Below are positions 35,889-44,995 of a stretch of 64,000 bases of DNA, in pieces (position 1 is the stretch's first letter; the number at the start of each line of letters is the position of its first letter). The position numbers and the translations under genes are program-made. Location: the NCBI RefSeq assembly GCF_900101125.1, contig NZ_FNFL01000001.1, positions 1 through 64,000 on the forward strand. The letters run 5' to 3'. This DNA comes from Sediminibacillus albus. Lineage in GTDB: Bacteria > Bacillota > Bacilli > Bacillales > Amphibacillaceae. The notes beneath the pieces were generated by a model. The model saw only the letters and a list, made by a program, of their open reading frames with translations, did no database searches and was not told the origin of the DNA.

Positions 35889-36503
35889 TTGTGTTCAACT
35901 ATAAATGGATATTTAAATAAATTATCGGATAATCTGAATGTATTGCCGGAGGAAGAAAGAAAAAATATTTTAAAGGAAATAGAAATTCATTTAGAAGAGA
36001 AAGTAAATGCACTAAAAAAAGATGGATATAGTTATGACGCAGCAGTTAACAAAATGTTAAGTGAATTTCAGTCACCATATTCTCTTTCTCCTCAAGATTA
36101 TTTAGACGAATACGATGAAACAAAAATCCAGCAAAAACCTACTATATCATTTTTCCTTTTAAACATAGGAATACTTGGACTGGGAGTTTTATCCTTACCT
36201 ATTCTGGAAAAAGAGCTGGAACTAGCTTGGGTAACTCTAGGGGTTCCTCAGGTCATTTGTGGTTTAGGTGCACTTCTTCTATTGAATAAAAGAGACACTT
36301 TTATCTTAGTATTTTTGAAAATTGCTCCAAAGATCTTATTATCCTTGTATTTCCCGATGTCTTTGCTTTTTCTATGGATATCTTTTAATGATAACTATGG
36401 AGTAGTTAATTTCTCGATGTACTATATGTTTATATATTGGTTAACTCTCTTAATTTATTATTTAGTAATTAAAAGAACTTCACAGAAACACCAAATTAAC
36501 TGA
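35889..36503 (+). CDS. HAAS-type signalling/membrane protein
   Basis: The roughly 204-residue protein has an N-terminal helical HAAS-like module (about 1-80; YLNKLSDNLNVLPEEERKN, EIEIHLEEKVNALKKDGYS). Four hydrophobic segments follow (about 92-112, 118-136, 145-165, 177-196). HAAS/DUF1700 proteins often accompany PadR regulators and control membrane or transporter functions, but no padR gene is adjacent here. The start is uncertain; TTG at 35889 follows ggggttgggtag, and TTG at 35880 is possible. Function unknown. Confidence 0.6.
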   Translation: MCSTINGYLNKLSDNLNVLPEEERKNILKEIEIHLEEKVNALKKDGYSYDAAVNKMLSEFQSPYSLSPQDYLDEYDETKIQQKPTISFFLLNIGILGLGVLSLPILEKELELAWVTLGVPQVICGLGALLLLNKRDTFILVFLKIAPKILLSLYFPMSLLFLWISFNDNYGVVNFSMYYMFIYWLTLLIYYLVIKRTSQKHQIN

Positions 36504-36547
36504 CACAAGGTCAGTTAGATTTCAAAAATATAGAGGGGTTGGAAATA

Positions 36548-36971
36548 ATGGAATTCAAAAGTTTCTTGAATCATTTTCTGAGGGTATGGAAGGACTTTTC
36601 GATAGAAGAATTAACGGAAATCTTTCAGTAGAATATCAAGCCCGCGAGGTCACTAGTGAGTCGGAAATAATGGACTTCGGCTACCAGGAATCAATCGAAG
36701 GCTGGGAGCAGGCATTTAACCAACTTAGCGGGAATGCAGAGTGGGTGTTAACGTACATGAAGTTATTCCTTTAAGAACCGATCAAGCAATGGCAATTATA
36801 TCAGCAACATTGATTATCAATGGGGAGCAGCTTGAAACGGCCAATTTGTTTTTTAACACATTTGAAAGAGGTCGGGAAAGTCAGGAATGGAAATTAGTTA
36901 GAAGCTATATTGAAGCTGGGGTCCCTTTGAAAAATTTACAATCGTTACGGGGAATTCCCAACATGGGGTAG
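36548..36971 (+). pseudogene. SnoaL/NTF2-like gene with two frameshifts
   Basis: Three reading frames in succession make one NTF2-fold protein of about 140 residues. The first part reads MEFKSFLNHFLRVWKDFSIE. A shift near 36627 (ctttcag; one T missing) leads to SVEYQAREVTSESEIMDFGY. A second single-base shift near 36742-36757 leads to EVIPLRTDQAMAIISATLII and ends WKLVRSYIEAGVPLKNL. The ribosome site ggggttggaaataatg is intact. Family assignment is by fold pattern and is moderately sure; function unknown. Confidence 0.65.
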
Positions 36972-37003
36972 GAAATTATAACCTTTTGGACAGGAGAAAG
37001 AAT

Positions 37004-37480
37004 GTGCAATATATAAAGTTAAAGGAAATAGACAACGAACAAATCACTCGTTTTTTTGTAGAACATTGGGACAGCCCGGAAATGGTCATTTCCAGCGGAG
37101 TCTATCAATGTGATCGGCTGCCAGGATACGCCGCAGTGAGCAGTCAAAGAGTAATAGTCGGCTTGATTACCTATATCATCAATGCAGGCGAGTGTGAAAT
37201 TATATCTTTAGACAGCCTTTTAGAAAAGCAAGGGATTGGCACCAAGCTGGTGGGACTGGTGGAAATGGAGGCCCGAAATACCGATTGCCACCGGTTGAAG
37301 CTGGTAACCACCAATGATAATATGCACGCCCTAGGTTTCTACCAGCGAAGGGGCTACAGGATCGTCAAAATTTTTTCTGGTGCAGTAGATAAGGCAAGGG
37401 CAATCAAACCGGAAATCCCCCTAGTGGCGGAAAATGGGATTGCTATTAAGGATGAATTGTTATTGGCGAAACGTTTGTAA
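37004..37480 (+). CDS. GNAT family N-acetyltransferase
   Basis: The 158-residue acetyltransferase has the acetyl-CoA pyrophosphate-loop motif in LEKQGIGTKLVGLVEMEAR (Q/RxxGxG/A pattern) and the C-terminal NDNMHALGFYQRRGYRIVKIF segment. The substrate is unknown. GTG at 37004 was chosen because aggagaaagaat precedes it; the in-frame TTG at 36986 would include the ribosome site itself. It closely follows the NTF2-like remnant. Confidence 0.82.
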   Translation: MQYIKLKEIDNEQITRFFVEHWDSPEMVISSGVYQCDRLPGYAAVSSQRVIVGLITYIINAGECEIISLDSLLEKQGIGTKLVGLVEMEARNTDCHRLKLVTTNDNMHALGFYQRRGYRIVKIFSGAVDKARAIKPEIPLVAENGIAIKDELLLAKRL

Positions 37481-37488
37481 ACAACTTA

Positions 37489-37540
37489 CTTAACAAGAAG
37501 CAAATAGTATCATTTGTTTGTTTCTTGTTAAGTTTACATA
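37489..37540 (+). terminator. Terminator after GNAT gene
   Basis: The arms cttaacaagaa and ttcttgttaag, extended inward by a weaker caaa/tttg pairing, are followed by tttaca. The T tract is short. Confidence 0.65.
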
Positions 37541-37674
37541 ATTAATTTATTGTTATCTTTGATAATTTGATTAGACAGTTTTTAAACAAAAGCATACTTA
37601 TCTGCCTCCAGCGAGCATATTTTTCCTAGATAGAAACAAAATGATAATAGGAAAATACTTGAGGAGGTATATCA

Positions 37675-39636
37675 ATGCCTTTTAATGTCACGCAAAAATT
37701 AATCAAGGATCATTTAATTTTCGGAGAAATGACGCCTGGCATGGAAATCGGACTTCGGGTCGATCAAACATTGACACAAGATGCAACAGGAACGATGGTA
37801 ATGCTCGAATTAGAGGCGATGGGCCTTGATTATGCAAAAACAGAAGCATCCGCACAATATGTCGACCATAACTTAATCCAAGTGGATAGTAAAAATCCGG
37901 ATGACCATTTATTTTTACAAAGTGCAACCAAACGTTTTGGCTTATATTACAGCCGGCCGGGAAATGGGGTCAGCCACCCTGTTCATATGCAACGGTTGGC
38001 AAAACCGGGCAAGACTCTACTTGGGTCAGACAGCCATACGTGTGCTAACGGCTGTATGGGGATGCTTGCTATGGGCGCTGGCGGTATAGACGTGGCTATG
38101 GCAATAGCCGGAGAGCCGTTTTATGTGAAAATGCCAAAGGTATGGGGAATTAAATTGACCGGGGAATTGCCAGACTGGGTAAGTGCCAAGGATGTAATCT
38201 TTGAACTGCTGCGCCGCCATGATGTCAAAGGCGGGGTAGGATGTGTAATGGAATATTATGGACCGGGTCTAAAGCATTTAAGCGCAATGGATAGGCATGT
38301 CATTGCGAATATGGGAGCAGAACTGGGCGCAACAGGGACCGTCTTTCCTTCTGATCAGGAAATAAAGCGGTTTTTAAAGGAACAGAATCGCGGAGATGAT
38401 TGGACTGAATTAAAGGCAGACAGTGGAGCGGTTTACGATATCGAAGAAGAGGTCAATCTTTCAGAACTGGAGCCGCTGGTTGCGAAACCTTCCAGCCCGG
38501 GAAATGTCGTTCCGGTTAAAGAAATAGCCGGAGAGCCAATTTATCAATCGTATGTTGGATCGTCGGCAAACCCAGGTTACCGTGATTTTGCGATTGCTGC
38601 GGAAATAGTTAAAGGCAAACTGATTGCCGATGGCATTTCCTTTGATATCAATCCTACTTCCCGGCAAATGCTGACTGATTTAGTGAATGAAGGGCATATC
38701 GCCAATCTTCTCCAAGCAGGAGCGCGGCTCCACCAGGCAGGCTGTAATGGTTGTATAGGCATGGGCCAGGCGCCTGCTACAGGAAGAAACAGCCTGCGTA
38801 CTACACCGCGTAATTTTCCCGGACGTTCCGGTACAAAGGAAGACAGCGTCTATTTATGCAGCCCGGAAACAGCTGCGGCTTCCGCACTAACGGGGGTTAT
38901 CACCGATCCGCGGACACTAGGCATGGCCTATCCGAAGGTCCGCTATCCCAAACGTCCCACTATTGACATCAATTTGCTTGATGCCCCGTTAGCTCCTGAA
39001 CAGGCGCGCCAGGTTGAACTCCACAAGGGCCCGAACATTGCATCGATTCCTGAAATGGATGAACTCCCGGATCAACTGGAACTTCCGGTATTATTAAAAA
39101 TGGGGGATAACATCTCTACGGATGAAATTTTAGCTGGAGGTGCCCGTGTCCTGCCTTACCGCAGCAATCTGCCGGAAATCAGTAAGTTCACATTTGAAAT
39201 TATTGATGATAAATATTATGACCGGAGTATGGCTATCCTCGGGCAAGGTGGCCATGCAGTGGTAGGAGGATACAATTATGGGCAGGGATCCAGCCGGGAG
39301 CATGCTGCGCTTGCCCCTCGTTTTTTAGGATTGCGAGTTGCATTAGTAAAAGACTTCGCCCGGATTCATTGGCAAAATCTTGTTAACTTCGGTATTCTGC
39401 CTGTTACGTTCGCAAGCGAAGAAGACTACCAAAAAATCAGCCAGGGGGACGTCCTGCACTTCCAGGACTTGAGGAATAAAATTCAACAGGGAAATGAATT
39501 TTCGATAACGATTGCAGGTAAAAGCGAGCCTGTTTTTGTCCGGCATGCTTTATCAGGCAGACAAATAGAGATGATGCTTAAAGGCGGTTTGATCAATTGG
39601 GTGAAGGACCGTCAGGAGAAAACAGCTAGACAATAA
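37675..39636 (+). CDS. Aconitate hydratase, short (about 650-residue) form
   Basis: The 653-residue iron-sulfur aconitase interconverts citrate and isocitrate. Cluster cysteines lie in DSHTCANGC (first) and AGCNGCIGMG (second and third). The swivel domain after about 500 carries GDNISTDEILAGG and QGSSREHAALAPR. The length is well below the about 900 residues of CitB/AcnA, matching the Aquifex/clostridial type of aconitase rather than the usual Bacillus enzyme. ATG after gaggaggtatatca. It forms a unit with the small zinc-ribbon gene 27 bases downstream. Confidence 0.9.
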   Translation: MPFNVTQKLIKDHLIFGEMTPGMEIGLRVDQTLTQDATGTMVMLELEAMGLDYAKTEASAQYVDHNLIQVDSKNPDDHLFLQSATKRFGLYYSRPGNGVSHPVHMQRLAKPGKTLLGSDSHTCANGCMGMLAMGAGGIDVAMAIAGEPFYVKMPKVWGIKLTGELPDWVSAKDVIFELLRRHDVKGGVGCVMEYYGPGLKHLSAMDRHVIANMGAELGATGTVFPSDQEIKRFLKEQNRGDDWTELKADSGAVYDIEEEVNLSELEPLVAKPSSPGNVVPVKEIAGEPIYQSYVGSSANPGYRDFAIAAEIVKGKLIADGISFDINPTSRQMLTDLVNEGHIANLLQAGARLHQAGCNGCIGMGQAPATGRNSLRTTPRNFPGRSGTKEDSVYLCSPETAAASALTGVITDPRTLGMAYPKVRYPKRPTIDINLLDAPLAPEQARQVELHKGPNIASIPEMDELPDQLELPVLLKMGDNISTDEILAGGARVLPYRSNLPEISKFTFEIIDDKYYDRSMAILGQGGHAVVGGYNYGQGSSREHAALAPRFLGLRVALVKDFARIHWQNLVNFGILPVTFASEEDYQKISQGDVLHFQDLRNKIQQGNEFSITIAGKSEPVFVRHALSGRQIEMMLKGGLINWVKDRQEKTARQ

Positions 39637-39663
39637 TTCTAAAAATAGGAGTGAGGAACAATC

Positions 39664-39840
39664 ATGGTAGATCGCAGTAATGTGTGTAAGGCTTGCGAAG
39701 GTACTGGAATGCTTTCCGATGATGAAGAATGGCAGTATACTTGTACCGTTTGCGGCGGGGACGGTAGTTTTTTACCAGGAGACCGGGCCGAACCGGCCAG
39801 GCCGATTAATGTCGATGAAAATAACCGGTTATTGGATTGA
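39664..39840 (+). CDS. 58-residue DnaJ-type zinc-ribbon protein
   Basis: The 58-residue protein has two CxxCxGxG repeats, CKACEGTG and CTVCGGDG, spaced as in the DnaJ zinc-finger pair, so it probably binds one zinc ion. Its C-terminal tail is Pro/Asn-rich without other features. The ribosome site gagtgaggaacaatc and the position 27 bases after the aconitase stop suggest co-expression. A role in protecting or maturing the aconitase cluster is speculation. A terminator follows. Confidence 0.7.
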   Translation: MVDRSNVCKACEGTGMLSDDEEWQYTCTVCGGDGSFLPGDRAEPARPINVDENNRLLD

Positions 39841-39890
39841 AAAATGTCCGAGGCTTTTATGATTATCTTTAATGAGAAACCTTCGAAATA

Positions 39891-39926
39891 AAAAAGCAAG
39901 CCAGCAATCGCTGGCTTGCTTTTTAT
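39891..39926. terminator. Bidirectional terminator between convergent genes
   Basis: The perfect 15-bp arms aaaaagcaagccagc and gctggcttgcttttt with a 4-base loop carry A and T tails on the two sides, serving both the aconitase unit and the S1 gene. Confidence 0.93.
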
Positions 39927-39939
39927 GTTGTATTCGTAT

Positions 39940-40383
39940 TTATCCGCGTCTTCCGCCTCTTCCGCCCCGTTTTGTTTCTGTATTCCGCTTGAGGTTATAT
40001 AGGTTTTCTTCGCTTGATTTCAAGAATTGAGCCATTTTATCTTCAAAAGTTTCTTTTGGTTTGAAATTGCCTTTTGACCGGTAGTCGTTGGACTTCCTGT
40101 CATCTCTTCCCCGTTTCACAGGGCGTTGAGACGTAGTTTGTCCTTCCGGCCTGTCTACTGCTTTTTTGATGGACAAGGCAGTTTTTCCGTCTTTCTCACT
40201 GATTACTTTCACTTCAATTTGGTCGCCTACTGTTAGATGGTCGTGAACGTCTTTTACAAAGCTGTCAGCCACCTCGCTTATGTGGACGAGTCCTGTTGTT
40301 CCGCCGGGTAATTCTACAAACGCTCCAAAATTAGTTATACCTGTTACTTTGCCTTGTACTTTGCTGCCTATTTCAATTGACAA
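39940..40383 (-). CDS. S1 RNA-binding domain protein (YabR/YugI-like)
   Basis: The 147-residue protein has an N-terminal S1 domain (about 1-75; GKVTGITNFGAFVELPGGTTGLVHISEVAD). A positively charged linker follows, then a C-terminal tail ending in an RG-rich patch (RGGRGGRRG). The overall pattern and the tail FEDKMAQFLKSSEENLYNLK match YabR of B. subtilis; the related general stress protein YugI is an alternative. It probably binds RNA or ribosomes. ATG after ctaggggga-type site. Single gene. Confidence 0.85.
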   Translation of the reverse strand: MSIEIGSKVQGKVTGITNFGAFVELPGGTTGLVHISEVADSFVKDVHDHLTVGDQIEVKVISEKDGKTALSIKKAVDRPEGQTTSQRPVKRGRDDRKSNDYRSKGNFKPKETFEDKMAQFLKSSEENLYNLKRNTETKRGGRGGRRG

Positions 40384-40589
40384 AAATAGTTCCCCCTAGA
40401 TAATGTTAAAAACAACTTATTATAACAAATATATGAATGGAAATCAATGAAGCAACCGGTAGTTCCTGCTGCAAATCAAGATATTTTTAATTAATCTCTC
40501 TTTTTCCAATGATTTTAGCCATGATAAATCATGTTATAGTAATAGAAGTTTACAATCGGGTGCCCATTAATCATTTTTTTACTGGATAA

Positions 40590-40615
40590 TGTAACAAAAC
40601 GTTCATTGTTTCGTT
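40590..40615 (+). promoter_or_regulatory. ECF-type autoregulatory promoter
   Basis: TGTAAC (40590-40595) and CGTT (40612-40615) are separated by 16 bases. This fits the AAC at -35 and CGT at -10 of extracytoplasmic-function sigma promoters (consensus near TGAAAC-N16-CGT). It lies 29 bases before the ECF sigma gene start, so the factor probably drives its own operon. Confidence 0.6.
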
Positions 40616-40644
40616 TGAATAGATAGAAAGGGGTGGGAGCTTCA

Positions 40645-41157
40645 TTGAAAAAGTACATATTCGCCGAGTTGTTTGAACAATTTCGGCTCCCGCTCTTCCG
40701 CTACCTGTTGCAGCTGACCCGTAATCGGGAATTGGCAGAGGAGCTGCTGCAGGAAACCTTTTACAGGGCAATGGTATCTTTGGGGGTGAAAGATATGCTA
40801 CAGGCAAGAGCCTGGCTGTTCAAGGTAGCACGAAATCTTTACATCGATTGGACAAGGAAGTCAAAAGCTGAGCAGAGAATGGTGGAAAGGGTGCAAATGG
40901 AATACCGTTCTGCCAGTGATTTAGGCAACCCACAAGAGCAGCTGGAAAAGAAAAATCGCCAGCAAGAGCTGGAAGCTATTTTAGCGATGCTCCCGGAACG
41001 AATGCGTACCATCCTTTATTTGCGGGAGATCCAGGGATTCACATATAAAGAGCTGTCTACTGCAATGAATTTAACAGACAGTCAAGTAAAAATAACCCTC
41101 CATCGTGCCAGGCAAAAATTTCGCCACTATGACCAACTAAAGAAAGGGGAGCAATGA
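40645..41157 (+). CDS. ECF-type RNA polymerase sigma factor
   Basis: The 170-residue sigma-70 family protein has region 2 (about 10-80; RYLLQLTRNRELAEELLQETF and ARAWLFKVARNLYIDW) and region 4 (about 112-165; MLPERMRTILYLREIQGFTYKELS with the HTH). Region 3 is missing, as in ECF factors. TTG at 40645 was chosen for its spacing from aaaggggtgggagc; an in-frame GTG at 40633 overlaps that site. The downstream gene overlaps by four bases and encodes its likely anti-sigma factor. Its regulon is unknown beyond the predicted self-promoter. Confidence 0.88.
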   Translation: MKKYIFAELFEQFRLPLFRYLLQLTRNRELAEELLQETFYRAMVSLGVKDMLQARAWLFKVARNLYIDWTRKSKAEQRMVERVQMEYRSASDLGNPQEQLEKKNRQQELEAILAMLPERMRTILYLREIQGFTYKELSTAMNLTDSQVKITLHRARQKFRHYDQLKKGEQ

Positions 41158-42194
41158 TGAAGAAGGATGATGTGCTTTCTGATTGGAATGAGGAAAATGA
41201 GCAAATCGACCAGAAAAACGCAAGAAAATTAGTCTGGCGGACAAGGATTTCTATTGGGTTTACAGTTATAAGAACACTTTTGTTGGTATTATTATTATAT
41301 CTTTTATACGTCATTCCCATGCAGGTATATTATGATATGTCCGGTAAGCAGGCGGGATTTGACCGGATGGTAACTACCCTGGTGGAAACTAGGAATCCAG
41401 GGATAACAGTGGACAAGAGTGGGGCAGGACAGTCTGCATCCATTAATCCGCTGTTAACACAGAAAACCACTCAAACGGTTTATCGCAGGGTCGGTGATTG
41501 GGAAGTTGCTGCGGGAAAGATAACCGCCAAAAAGCGGCTGTTTGGCAAACTTCATTATACCCTCGACTTAAAAGAAAAGTATTTGAATGATGATTTCGTC
41601 TCTTCATTTGCCATTGCCCCAGATTTACTGGGAGAGGATTCATTAGCAGAAGATGCGCCAACCGGATTTAGTCTATCTGAGCAATTAAATAAAATCGAAG
41701 ACGGCTACGTGGCCCAAGTAAAGTTTGCCGCGAAGCAGGGAATGGCGCCTGGTGAATTAATTGATTTGTTGGCTGATTATAACGTAGAGATTTATCAGAT
41801 GGCTGTCTATGGCGGGGAAATTACCGAAATAAATATGCCTTTTTCCCGTGCTGGTCAGTTTACTTTTGCTTCAACCTTACTTTTAAGACCAGCGACAGAA
41901 TATGATGATAAGAACAGGCATTCCTCTTCATATCTCTCATTAACTACGAAAGAATCCTTGGCGGCAGCAGAAAAACAATTCTTTGAGGATTTGGAATGGT
42001 TGATTGAAAATGGCAACTATCCGGACAAGAAGATTGATGAACAGCGGCTTGATTATCTGAATCAGCACGGTATTCAGGTGTTCGGTGCTACAGTGACAGG
42101 CCCTGTCAGGGAAATTGAACGGTTGGAGGAGAAAGAATTGCTCCATCAATTTCAACTAGGGGGAATTGAAGTTTGGAAATGGCAGGAAAGATAA
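41154..42194 (+). CDS. Membrane-anchored anti-sigma factor with sigma-regulator domains
   Basis: The 346-residue protein has a short cytoplasmic N-terminus (about 1-32) and one membrane helix (about 38-62, VIRTLLLVLLLYLLYVIPM). A large external part with the N- and C-terminal sigma-factor-regulator domains known from Bacillus follows. This fits an anti-sigma factor that holds the ECF factor at the membrane. There is no typical ZAS Cys/His motif in the short cytoplasmic part. The start overlaps the sigma stop (ATGATGA), showing coupling. Confidence 0.82.
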   Translation: MMKKDDVLSDWNEENEQIDQKNARKLVWRTRISIGFTVIRTLLLVLLLYLLYVIPMQVYYDMSGKQAGFDRMVTTLVETRNPGITVDKSGAGQSASINPLLTQKTTQTVYRRVGDWEVAAGKITAKKRLFGKLHYTLDLKEKYLNDDFVSSFAIAPDLLGEDSLAEDAPTGFSLSEQLNKIEDGYVAQVKFAAKQGMAPGELIDLLADYNVEIYQMAVYGGEITEINMPFSRAGQFTFASTLLLRPATEYDDKNRHSSSYLSLTTKESLAAAEKQFFEDLEWLIENGNYPDKKIDEQRLDYLNQHGIQVFGATVTGPVREIERLEEKELLHQFQLGGIEVWKWQER

Positions 42195-42509
42195 AAAGGG
42201 AGGCCATTTAGAATTTTAAGGTCAAGAACATTGCTTTGTTTCTCTTATGGAAAAAGCTTTTTAAACCGGATGTTTAGTGCCGGTACGCGGGTATTATGGT
42301 GTCAGGAAATGGCGAGTGGTATGCAGCGTTTGTCTAAGCTCACAACCTGAAACTCTTGCGAGAAAACGATACCGGCGCACTCTGTACCAATAGAATTGTT
42401 AAGAATGCGCCAATAATAAAGAGGTAATAACCATAATCATTCTGATTAAAAGCAGGAATTCGGTAATAGTTAAAAGAAATAGTAATTAATTGAAAGTAGG
42501 AGGGAAAGC
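42195..42509. other. Intergenic stretch without supported gene
   Basis: About 315 bases. No long ORF, hairpin terminator or repeat stands out; only the ribosome site of the following gene (gtaggagggaaagc) is clear. Confidence 0.4.
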
Positions 42510-42974
42510 ATGGAGACTAAAAAGATTCTATTACAGCAGTTTAACGCCTGCCATCAAGAAAATACATGGTTCGTTTCACTGCAATCGGCGGTGAAAGGGA
42601 TATCTGCAGAACAGGCATCCTGGAAAAACAATGAATCGGCAAATTCCATATGGGAAATAGTGAACCACTTGGCGTACTATAACCAACGCGGCCTCAACCA
42701 ATTTAAGGGAAACCCGGACGAAATGCCAGCAGCTGATAATAATCATACATTTAATAATAAGGTGGCATTAAATTGGCCGGACACAGTGCATTCTATTGAT
42801 AAGCTGATGTCTGAGTGGATAACTAGAATAGAAGAAAGCAACGAAGAATACCTGGAAAAATGGGTCTCAGAACTTACTCATCTTGCTCTCCATCATACCT
42901 ATCATGTCGGCCAGATTGTCCAAATCCGTAAAAGTATGGGAATATGGGATTCCGCTCAAGGAGTCTCCGGTTAA
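42510..42974 (+). CDS. DinB superfamily protein (YfiT-like)
   Basis: The 154-residue predicted four-helix bundle has metal-ligand positions typical of the DinB fold: His in IWEIVNHLAYYNQRG and the HHTYHVGQI pair (HxxxH) near the C-terminus. Such proteins include bacillithiol-dependent transferases. Substrate unknown. ATG after gtaggagggaaagc. A second, truncated DinB-like gene lies at 30966-31439. It is followed closely by a serine hydrolase gene. Confidence 0.82.
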   Translation: METKKILLQQFNACHQENTWFVSLQSAVKGISAEQASWKNNESANSIWEIVNHLAYYNQRGLNQFKGNPDEMPAADNNHTFNNKVALNWPDTVHSIDKLMSEWITRIEESNEEYLEKWVSELTHLALHHTYHVGQIVQIRKSMGIWDSAQGVSG

Positions 42975-43022
42975 GCTAGTATCATGCAATTAGTTGGTAC
43001 AGCTTATTTTAAGGAATTATCT

Positions 43023-44075
43023 ATGCAGAAAGAAGTTGGTACTATGAGCAAGCAGGAATCGCTAATGGAAAAAGCAACAAATGTAATTGCCGCAGAGCAA
43101 TTTTCCGGTGCTGTGTACGTAAAGCAGGCTGGTAACGTGTTAATAGAACAAGCATTTGGGTTCGCTGACAGATCAGAGGAACGGTTGAATACCATCGATA
43201 CGAGATTTGGAATAGCTTCTGGATGTAAGTTGTTTACTAGCATAGCTGTCTGCCAATTAGTGGAGAAAGGTGTACTTTCTTTTCATACACGACTTAAGGA
43301 TTGTTTAGAAATCAGCTTTCCACATTTTGATGAAAGGGTCACTATTCACCAGCTATTAACCCATAGTTCAGGGATCCCTGATTACTTTGATGAGGAAACA
43401 ATGGATGACTTTGAAGAACTGTGGAAGCAGACACCCATGTATTTGCTAAGAGACTTAAAGAAATTTCTACCGCTATTTCAGAAGGGAATCATGGAATTCA
43501 AACCAGGGGAAAAATTCCACTATAACAATGCCGGCTATATTGTGCTTGGATTAATCATCGAACAGCAAACTGGTCAGTCCTTTACTGATTATGTTGAAGA
43601 AAATATCTTTCGACCTACCGAGATGAATAATACTGGTTATTTTTCCCTTGACCAGCTGCCAAGGAATACCGCAAACGGATATATCCAAACGAACGATGGA
43701 ACTTGGAGAACAAATATTTATTCGATTCCAGTAAGGGGTGGTGCAGATGGAGGGGCATTCACTACAGCTCGTGATATGAACAAACTATGGGAAGCACTTA
43801 TTGGCCATCGACTGCTCAGCAAAGAAATGACAGAAAAACTGCTTACTCCGCACGTTCAGGTGAAGGAACGCGTTGAATATGGGTACGGTGTCTGGATTAA
43901 CCGCAGCGGCAATAACGTTTTCAAATACCATGTGATGGGCTATGATCCAGGGGTGAGCTTTCATTCGGCTTATTATCCCGCAACTGGGACGGTGTTAGTC
44001 ATACCATCCAATCAAGCGTCAGGCCCTTCTAAAGTGATGAAAGCGATAGAGGGGGAACTGCTGGGAAGTCATTAG
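43023..44075 (+). CDS. Serine hydrolase, beta-lactamase/PBP4* family
   Basis: The 350-residue class C beta-lactamase-like hydrolase has the nucleophile SxxK in GIASGCKLFTS, the YxN motif in HYNNAGYIVLG and a third box near RGGADGGAFTTARDM. No signal peptide is present, so it acts inside the cell or is exported by another route; a D-Ala or peptide esterase activity is possible. Three in-frame ATGs (42984, 43023, 43044) compete; 43023 has the best ribosome site (aaggaattatct). Confidence 0.82.
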   Translation: MQKEVGTMSKQESLMEKATNVIAAEQFSGAVYVKQAGNVLIEQAFGFADRSEERLNTIDTRFGIASGCKLFTSIAVCQLVEKGVLSFHTRLKDCLEISFPHFDERVTIHQLLTHSSGIPDYFDEETMDDFEELWKQTPMYLLRDLKKFLPLFQKGIMEFKPGEKFHYNNAGYIVLGLIIEQQTGQSFTDYVEENIFRPTEMNNTGYFSLDQLPRNTANGYIQTNDGTWRTNIYSIPVRGGADGGAFTTARDMNKLWEALIGHRLLSKEMTEKLLTPHVQVKERVEYGYGVWINRSGNNVFKYHVMGYDPGVSFHSAYYPATGTVLVIPSNQASGPSKVMKAIEGELLGSH

Positions 44076-44170
44076 ACATTTATGGTTGGGGTATGATTAT
44101 CAGGAACTTTCAGCCAATTGAACTGAAGTATTTCTACATATTTTATCACTAGTTATAAGGAAGTGACCTG

Positions 44171-44995
44171 ATGAGTTTGGTACTTACGAAAGAGCTGGTA
44201 TATGAAATCGAGCAATCGGAAATCGAGTGCTTATCTTCGAGATTAGCGGCGATTAGACAGATAGAAGGGAACCCGATGGGGATTGAAATAAAACAGTTCG
44301 GTAATGCTATTTGCTTTTCTGCTGCCGCCATTCCTGGACCATCCTTTAATACGGTCAAAGGCTTAAAGGATGAGGACGAGAAGTTTATCGACGCATTGAT
44401 CGCATATTATGAACAGCGAAACATCCCTGTCCGGTTTGAACTCACTCCCGCCCACGTTTCCTCGCGTATGTTAACGTGTTTGAACGAAAAAGGGTTTTAC
44501 CATGCTGATTTCCACACTGTAGTTTATGTGCCGCTATCCAATATGCCAAAAGGTCAATCAACTGATACTGGAATTATTATCCGGAAATTGAAAAGCCAGG
44601 AGTACGCAGTATATGCTGATATATATGCAGATGCATTTGCAATGCCTGCATTTCTGAAGCCTTCGATTGAAGCAAACAATAAAGTACTCGATGACGATAG
44701 CAGATGGGAGTTTTATTTGGCGATCGTTGAAGGCAAGCCGGCGGGTACAGGTGTGTTGTTCATCCAGAATGACATCGCTGTACTTGCTGCCGCAGCGACA
44801 CTTCCTGAATTCAGGGGGATAGGCGTGCAATCTGCTTTAATCAAACAACGGCTGAATCAAGCAATAACAAAAAAATGCCGCCTCCTTGTTGGACACGCAG
44901 GATTCGCTAGTACAAGCCTGCGCAACATGGAAAGAGCAGGATTGAAGGTTGCCTACAACAAGGCGATTTGGAGGAAAAGATCGGTTTCTGAATGA
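44171..44995 (+). CDS. GNAT family N-acetyltransferase
   Basis: The 274-residue protein has its acetyltransferase domain in the C-terminal half. VLAAAATLPEFRGIGVQSAL is the acetyl-CoA motif (RGIGxQ), and LLVGHAGFASTSLRNMERAGLKV is the closing segment. The N-terminal half (about 1-125) is a divergent GNAT-like domain without an acetyl-CoA loop, an architecture common among two-domain GNATs. Substrate unknown. ATG after aaggaagtgacctg. Confidence 0.8.
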   Translation: MSLVLTKELVYEIEQSEIECLSSRLAAIRQIEGNPMGIEIKQFGNAICFSAAAIPGPSFNTVKGLKDEDEKFIDALIAYYEQRNIPVRFELTPAHVSSRMLTCLNEKGFYHADFHTVVYVPLSNMPKGQSTDTGIIIRKLKSQEYAVYADIYADAFAMPAFLKPSIEANNKVLDDDSRWEFYLAIVEGKPAGTGVLFIQNDIAVLAAAATLPEFRGIGVQSALIKQRLNQAITKKCRLLVGHAGFASTSLRNMERAGLKVAYNKAIWRKRSVSE

